In this document: piece after piece, positions 13,226 to 17,712 of the stretch
Numbering within the stretch: the first letter of the stretch is position 1
Layout of the letters: each line of letters starts with the position of its first letter
Source: Planctomycetota bacterium
GTDB lineage: Bacteria > Planctomycetota > Planctomycetia > Pirellulales > Thermoguttaceae
Reading direction: 5' to 3'
Length of the DNA: 17,712 nt
Assembly: GCA_018897395.1 (NCBI GenBank)
Contig: JAHIKV010000243.1
Location: 1-17,712, forward strand
Notes under the pieces: model-generated
Databases searched by the model: none
What the model saw: only the letters and a program-made list of their open reading frames with translations
What the model was told of the DNA's origin: nothing
Made by a program: the position numbers and the translations under genes

Positions 13226-14701
13226 ATGGACCCCAACGAACTGCTTCGCATCGTTGACGCGATCCACCGCGATAAGAGTATCGACAAGGAGATCGTCTTC
13301 GAGGGCATCGAGGCGGCTCTGGTTTCGGCGGCGAAAAAACATTATGGGGAAGAGGAGGAGGTCACAGTCGCGATAGACCGCAACAGCGGTGCTATCCGGG
13401 GTAGCCACAACGGAGTGCCGATGGATACCGCCGAGATGTCCGAGCGGATCGGCGCGCAAACCGCCAAACAGGTGATGATCCAGAAGATCCGCGAGGCGGA
13501 GCGGGACGCCTTGTACTACGAGTACGACGAACTGAAGGGGCAGTTGGTCACGGGTGTGATTCAGCGATACGAAGGGGGAGCGGCCACCGTAACCCTCTCG
13601 AACGTCGAGGCAATCCTGCCGAAAGGCGAGCAAATACCCGGCGAATCGCACCATCCAAACGAGCGCGTCCGAGCCACGGTTTACGAGGTCAAGAAGGCGG
13701 GCAGCCGCGTAAAAATCATCCTCAGCCGAACCAAGCCGCAGTTGGTGCAGCGGCTCTTCGAGCAAGAGATACCCGAAATCGCCGAAGGGGTGATCGAAAT
13801 TCGCGCCATTTCCCGTGAACCGGGCTATCGCACCAAAGTCGCCGTCAGCAGCACCGACCAGCGGGTGGACTGCGTGGGGGCCTGCGTCGGAGTGCGCGGC
13901 AACCGCATCAAGAACATCGTCGACGAGTTGGCCGGCGAGCGGATCGACATCGTCCGATACAGCGACGACATGCAGGCGTTGATACCCAACGCCTTGCAGC
14001 CCGCCGAGGTCGAGGAGGTGATCCTCTGCCAGATGCTTGGCCGCGCGATCGTCTTGGTCCAGGAAGACCAACTCTCGCTGGCCATCGGTCGGCGGGGCCA
14101 AAACGTCCGGCTGGCCAGCAAGCTCTGCATCTGGGACATTGAAATCATGACCCGCGAAGAGCTGGACGAGCAGATCGAACAGGCCGTGTTGGGATTTTCG
14201 TCCATCGATGGCGTGGAGCCGGAGCTGGCCGAGCGATTGGTGGGCGAGGGCTTCCTTTCCTACGACGACCTCGAGGTGATCGAGCCGGACGCCCTGATGG
14301 AAATGGGCGGACTGACCGCCGAGCAGGTGGACCATATCGTAACACAAGCCGGCGCCAAGGCCGCCGAGGCCGAAAAAGCCGCTACCGCGCAACGCCGGAA
14401 ACAGCGCGAACAGGAACGGATAGATAAGTCCAAAGCGTCGGAAGAAACCGCAGAGGCCGAAGCGGTCGAGGAAACCGAAGCGGCGGCCGAGGCGGTCGAG
14501 GAAACCGAGGCGGTCGAGGAAGCCGAGGCGGTCGAGGAAACCGATGCGGCGGCCGATCAATCGGCCCGTCACGCCAACGGCGAACCGGCGGAGACCATCG
14601 AACAAGCAACTACTGAAGCGGCCGGTGAGGAAGTCGTCCAAACCGTTCCCGAGCCGTCCCGGCAGCGCCACGCGGAGACGTCCGATGACGCCATCCCTTA
14701 A
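13226..14701 (+). CDS. nusA: Transcription termination/antitermination protein NusA
   Basis: The 491-residue product binds RNA polymerase and nascent RNA, controlling pausing, termination and antitermination. The N-terminal RNAP-binding domain is at about 1-100 (MDPNELLRIVDAIHRDKSID). The S1 domain is at about 105-170 (GQLVTGVIQRYEGGAATVTL). KH1 has the loop GVRGNRIKNIVDEL (222-235) and KH2 has IGRRGQNVRLASKL (287-300). A helix-hairpin-helix repeat is at about 320-375. The tail after 380 is not conserved: first basic, then an acidic stretch of EAVEET repeats. Length is within the normal range. The start is ATG 13226 with AGGAA 7 bases upstream. infB follows after 65 bases, the common nusA-infB order, but rimP is not upstream. 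Confidence 0.97.
   Translation: MDPNELLRIVDAIHRDKSIDKEIVFEGIEAALVSAAKKHYGEEEEVTVAIDRNSGAIRGSHNGVPMDTAEMSERIGAQTAKQVMIQKIREAERDALYYEYDELKGQLVTGVIQRYEGGAATVTLSNVEAILPKGEQIPGESHHPNERVRATVYEVKKAGSRVKIILSRTKPQLVQRLFEQEIPEIAEGVIEIRAISREPGYRTKVAVSSTDQRVDCVGACVGVRGNRIKNIVDELAGERIDIVRYSDDMQALIPNALQPAEVEEVILCQMLGRAIVLVQEDQLSLAIGRRGQNVRLASKLCIWDIEIMTREELDEQIEQAVLGFSSIDGVEPELAERLVGEGFLSYDDLEVIEPDALMEMGGLTAEQVDHIVTQAGAKAAEAEKAATAQRRKQREQERIDKSKASEETAEAEAVEETEAAAEAVEETEAVEEAEAVEETDAAADQSARHANGEPAETIEQATTEAAGEEVVQTVPEPSRQRHAETSDDAIP
14462..14545 (+). repeat. EAVEET-type imperfect repeat in the NusA tail
   Basis: GCGGTCGAGGAAACCGA or a one-base variant occurs at 14462, 14492, 14510 and 14528. The last three start 18 bases apart and the first is 30 bases before the second, so the frame is kept. 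It encodes an acidic, probably disordered stretch. Confidence 0.85.
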
Positions 14702-14766
14702 CGGAGAAAAAGTCCGATATCCCGATCGAACAGCGTTCCACGCCACTTACCCCAGGAACCGGCCCC

Positions 14767-17412
14767 GTGCCCATCCGCATTTACGCCTTAGCGAAACAAC
14801 TGAAGCTCGACAGCAAGGTGCTGGTCGACATCTGCACCAAATCGGGTGTCACGGGTAAGGGGTCCGCGCTGGCCAGTCTGACCGACCAGGAGATGGAGAA
14901 GGTCACGGCCTTCATCAACAGCGGCAAGGCGGCCCGGTTCGGCGGTCCCGCCAAGGCATCGGAGGGACCTAAAGCCGCTTCCGCGCCGGCCGTCTTCCGG
15001 CGCGAGGATTATATCGCTCCGGCGGGCACGGCCACCGGCAGAGTCCCCGTGCTGCCGCCGCGGCCGTCAAAGCCTTCCGCAACCGAGAAGAAGCCGGGTG
15101 ATGCGCCCTCTTCAACCGCCCCCGCCGAGAAGGAAAAAGAGAGAGAGAAGGCAGACAAGGCGCCTGCGATCAATCTGGCGCCGATGCCGACGGCGTCGAA
15201 GCCGCCGCGACGGCCGAAGAAGTCGCAGCCCGCCCCGCAGAAGCCCGACATCAAGCTCCCGTTGGACGCCATCCGCGCCGGCAAGGCCGGCACAAAGCCT
15301 CTTTCCGAGCACCTGCGCAAGCACGAGGAGAAGCGGATGGCGGCCGAATCCGCCAAGACCTCGCCACGCAAGGAATCGCCGCAAAGAAAGTCTTTGGCCG
15401 GCGGCGAGCCATCCACCTCGGGGCGAGAGCGGACGCGCCGCGGCGGTCGGCCCGCGGCGCCGGGGAGGGAAAAAGACGAAGCGGTTACCCTCGGCGGCCG
15501 CGAGCAACGACAGTTGAATCGCAAGAAGGCGGCCACCGCCCGACGCCGGAGGATGACCGGCGATGAAGAACCATCCCCGCCGGCCTTGCGGAAACGCACC
15601 CGCATCCGGCGGACAGGGGCCAACACCGCGGCGCCGCGGCGGGAAAGCGTTACCCTGACGTTGCCCTGCACGGTGCGGAGTTTCTCCGAAACCATCGGCA
15701 TGCCGGCCCGCGACATCCTGGCAAAGTTGCTGGAGCTGGGAACGATGAGCAACATCGCCGCCACGCTCGACGCGGAAATGGCCGAGTTGTTGGCGGCCGA
15801 GTTGGGCGCGCAGGTCAAGTTCCAACACCCCGTGGACCTCGAACAGAAGGTCATTCAATCACTGGAAGGTGAAGACGACCCGGAAAAACTCCTGCCGCGG
15901 CCGCCTATCGTCACCTTCCTCGGCCACGTGGACCACGGCAAGACCTCGCTGTTGGACCGGATCATCGGCATCGACGTGGTCGCCCACGAAAAGGGAGGCA
16001 TCACGCAACACATCCGCGCCTATCGCGTGGAGAAGGACAGCCGGACGGTGGCCTTCGTCGATACGCCGGGGCACGAGGCCTTCACCGCGATGCGCGCCCG
16101 AGGGGCAAACGTCACCGACATCGTCGTTCTGGTGGTCGCGGCCGACGACGGAGTCATGCCGCAGACCGAAGAGGCGATCAGCCACGCCAGGGCGGCCGAT
16201 GTCCCTATTGTCGTGGCGCTGAACAAGATCGATCTGCCGGGCGCCAACCCCCAACGGACCTACGAACAATTGGCCGCCAACGAGTTGCTGCCGAGCGAAT
16301 GGGGGGGCGAGACGGAAGTGATCCAGACCAGCGCGGCGACCGGCGAAGGGATCGACAAGCTGCTGGAAACGTTGTTGACCATTGCCGAGTTGAACGAGTA
16401 CAAGGCCGACCCGGACCGCCCCGCCTGCGGAACTTGCTTGGAGGTGGAATTGCACGAAGGGCGCGGGGTAGTGGTCAAACTGTTGGTCCACAAAGGCACT
16501 TTGCGCGTGGGCGACGTGGTGGTTTGCGGCGCCGCGGTCGGCAGGGTAAAGGCCATGTACGACACGCTCGATCCGCGGCAAAAGCACGAGGAGGCCGGCC
16601 CTTCCACACCGGTCAACGTGACGGGATTGGACTGCGCCCCCGGCGCCGGCGACCGCTTCTACGTGCTGGACGACATCGCCCAGGCGCGGCAAATTGCCCA
16701 ACAGCGGGCGGCCGACGCACGCCAACGCGAACTCGGCAACGTCGTGCCGCACGTCACCTTGGAAAACCTGTTTGAACGGCTCGGGCAGGAAAACCAGGTA
16801 CAAACGCTCAACATCATCCTTCGCACCGACGTACGCGGCTCGATAGAGGCCATCCGCAAGGAGCTATCCAAGCTCGAGCATCCGGAGGTCAAGGTCAAGG
16901 TCTTGCAGGCCACCGTGGGCGGCATCAGCGAGGCCGACGTGCATCTGGCCCACGCCTCGGACGCGGTGATTATCGGTTTCTCGGTGGTTCCCGACGAGGG
17001 TGCTCGCAGTCTGGCCGAGAAGTTGGGCGTGCAAATCCGCCGCTACGACATCATCTACCAAGTGACCGACGACTTGAAGGCGGCCTTGGAGGGAATGCTC
17101 AAGCCGGAAAAACGAGAGCGCGACCTCGGCCGCGCGCTGGTGCAGCAGGCGTTCCACATCAGCCGCGTGGGAACGGTGGCCGGTTGCCGCGTGTTGGCCG
17201 GGACCATCCAACGCGATGCCCGCGCGCGGTTGATCCGCGAGAGCCGAGTGATCGGCGACTACCCCATCGAATCGCTGAGACGCGAGAAAGACGACGCCCG
17301 CGAAATCCGCGAAGGTTTCGAGTGCGGCATCAAACTGGTCGGATTCAACGACGTCAAGGAAGGCGACGTCCTGGAAGTGTATAAGGTCGAGGAGATCGCC
17401 AGAACGTTTTGA
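14767..17412 (+). CDS. infB: Translation initiation factor IF-2
   Basis: The 881-residue product is the GTPase that brings initiator fMet-tRNA to the 30S subunit and drives subunit joining. An IF2_N domain is at 1-55 (MPIRIYALAKQLKLDSKVLV). A long basic, proline/alanine-rich disordered stretch (about 60-290) is followed by a second IF2_N-like domain (about 295-353). The G domain then has GHVDHGKT at about 386-393 (G1), GGITQH (G2), DTPGHEAF at about 432-439 (G3), NKID at about 486-489 (G4) and SAATGEG (G5). Beta-barrel domains II, III and the C2 domain complete it, ending at VYKVEEIARTF. The start is GTG 14767 with AGGAA at 14754-14758, 8 bases upstream. It follows nusA by 65 bases and is probably cotranscribed. 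All catalytic motifs are intact. Confidence 0.98.
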   Translation: MPIRIYALAKQLKLDSKVLVDICTKSGVTGKGSALASLTDQEMEKVTAFINSGKAARFGGPAKASEGPKAASAPAVFRREDYIAPAGTATGRVPVLPPRPSKPSATEKKPGDAPSSTAPAEKEKEREKADKAPAINLAPMPTASKPPRRPKKSQPAPQKPDIKLPLDAIRAGKAGTKPLSEHLRKHEEKRMAAESAKTSPRKESPQRKSLAGGEPSTSGRERTRRGGRPAAPGREKDEAVTLGGREQRQLNRKKAATARRRRMTGDEEPSPPALRKRTRIRRTGANTAAPRRESVTLTLPCTVRSFSETIGMPARDILAKLLELGTMSNIAATLDAEMAELLAAELGAQVKFQHPVDLEQKVIQSLEGEDDPEKLLPRPPIVTFLGHVDHGKTSLLDRIIGIDVVAHEKGGITQHIRAYRVEKDSRTVAFVDTPGHEAFTAMRARGANVTDIVVLVVAADDGVMPQTEEAISHARAADVPIVVALNKIDLPGANPQRTYEQLAANELLPSEWGGETEVIQTSAATGEGIDKLLETLLTIAELNEYKADPDRPACGTCLEVELHEGRGVVVKLLVHKGTLRVGDVVVCGAAVGRVKAMYDTLDPRQKHEEAGPSTPVNVTGLDCAPGAGDRFYVLDDIAQARQIAQQRAADARQRELGNVVPHVTLENLFERLGQENQVQTLNIILRTDVRGSIEAIRKELSKLEHPEVKVKVLQATVGGISEADVHLAHASDAVIIGFSVVPDEGARSLAEKLGVQIRRYDIIYQVTDDLKAALEGMLKPEKRERDLGRALVQQAFHISRVGTVAGCRVLAGTIQRDARARLIRESRVIGDYPIESLRREKDDAREIREGFECGIKLVGFNDVKEGDVLEVYKVEEIARTF

Positions 17413-17413
17413 T

Positions 17414-17448
17414 GTGGCTAGTGGCTAGTGGCTAGTGGTTAGTGGTTA
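17414..17448 (+). repeat. GTGGYTA heptamer array, 5 copies
   Basis: GTGGCTA occurs three times (17414-17434) and GTGGTTA twice (17435-17448). The array begins two bases after the infB stop codon. Confidence 0.92.
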
Positions 17449-17482
17449 GTGGGAAACGACACCAAGATACCGCGTTTTTTCA

Positions 17483-17503
17483 CTGACCCCTGGCCGCTGA
17501 CCA
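17483..17503 (-). repeat. NGGYCAG heptamers, 3 copies on the minus strand
   Basis: CTGACCC, CTGGCCG and CTGACCA follow each other. Read on the minus strand they are TGGTCAG, CGGCCAG and GGGTCAG. They relate the GGGCCAG array of the ligase gene to the GTGGYTA arrays on either side. Confidence 0.65.
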
Positions 17504-17521
17504 CAGGTTACAAGCCTCTGG

Positions 17522-17570
17522 CCACTAACCACTAGCCACTAACCACTAGCCACTAGCCACTAACCACTAA
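17522..17570 (-). repeat. CCACTAR heptamer array, 7 copies, inverted to the first
   Basis: CCACTAA and CCACTAG units alternate seven times. On the minus strand they read TTAGTGG and CTAGTGG, the same motif as the array at 17414. The two arrays can pair into a long stem across about 70 bases. This may fold as the end of the infB transcript. Confidence 0.9.
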
Positions 17571-17624
17571 CGGGCAAGTGTCACAGGATTAAGGTCACCC
17601 CAAATGGTGTCAACGAGCGGTAAT

Positions 17625-17698
17625 GTCCATGCTTTTTCTGTCTCGAAGTCTCCTCAAAACGCAAGCGAAGGAGCCTTCGAGACAGAAAAAGCATGGAC
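17625..17698. repeat. 74-base inverted repeat with 24-base perfect arms
   Basis: The left arm (17625-17648) starts GTCCATGCTTTTTCTG and is exactly complementary to the right arm (17675-17698), which ends AAAAAGCATGGAC. After one mismatch the stem continues with CTCCT (17650-17654) / AGGAG (17669-17673), around a 14-base loop. The stem is too long and symmetric for a simple terminator and no T tract follows. It could be a small non-autonomous element, a structured RNA or a recombination site. Confidence 0.8.
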
Positions 17699-17712
17699 CC
17701 CCACTTGGATAC

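Noticed and set aside
13214..14746. 510-codon open frame on the minus strand opposite nusA
   Set aside because: It is a shadow. Its Arg/Leu/Phe/Gly-rich repeats are the complement of the acidic NusA tail, it has no ribosome site, and NusA is unambiguous.
1..17712. tRNA, rRNA or riboswitch genes
   Set aside because: No cloverleaf with a TTCRA-type loop, rRNA stretch or known riboswitch core was recognised by eye; a covariance-model scan would be the decisive test.

Overview
The window looks like a piece of a Planctomycetota chromosome, probably Pirellulales-like. This is inferred from the style of the exported proteins, the polysaccharide-export protein, the high GC of the core genes and the many palindromic and heptameric intergenic repeats. 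No marker here fixes the taxon. All gene calls were made by reading the sequence and the translations by eye; nothing was searched against a database.

Region 1 (1-3600) is accessory. It holds the C-terminal end of a probable DNA methyltransferase, an orphan P-loop ATPase gene that is visibly richer in AT than the rest of the window, and a complete MntA-HepT (nucleotidyltransferase/HEPN) toxin-antitoxin pair. The spacers are filled with related repeats: a GGGACG-R-R-TAAAGGGG family in both orientations, TTGATCAA palindromes, a G/C hairpin, and a run of four 18-base palindromes with the same CGT-nn-ACG core and different outer arms. A strong hairpin terminator at 3508-3570 ends the region.

Region 2 (3609-8889, minus strand) is part of an exopolysaccharide module. 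Read in the direction of transcription it encodes a Wza-type export protein, an O-antigen ligase/polymerase fused to a TPR-like tail, and a CpsB/YwqE-type PHP phosphatase. The genes overlap by 10 and 4 bases, so they form one translationally coupled operon. A small secreted carboxypeptidase-regulatory-like protein follows after a 126-base gap. The ligase gene contains two short arrays of 7-base repeats whose slippage would shift the reading frame. No glycosyltransferase or tyrosine kinase is present, so the module continues elsewhere.

Region 3 (9503-12897, plus strand) has three exported proteins. The first two are diverged paralogues. The third is a lipoprotein with a C-terminal DUF11 domain and overlaps the second by 4 bases. 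A pair of inverted REP-like hairpins has been incorporated into the third gene's reading frame.

Region 4 (13070-17412) is core: a near-consensus sigma-70 promoter, nusA and infB. rimP is not upstream of nusA. After infB come inverted arrays of a heptamer (NGGYTAG/NGGYCAG) and a 24-base perfect inverted repeat at the window end.

I did not find a convincingly new multi-gene system. The most unusual material is the repeat content: frame-shifting heptamers in a surface-polysaccharide gene, covarying palindromes, repeats inside coding sequence, and repeats bracketing the ATPase and toxin-antitoxin cargo.
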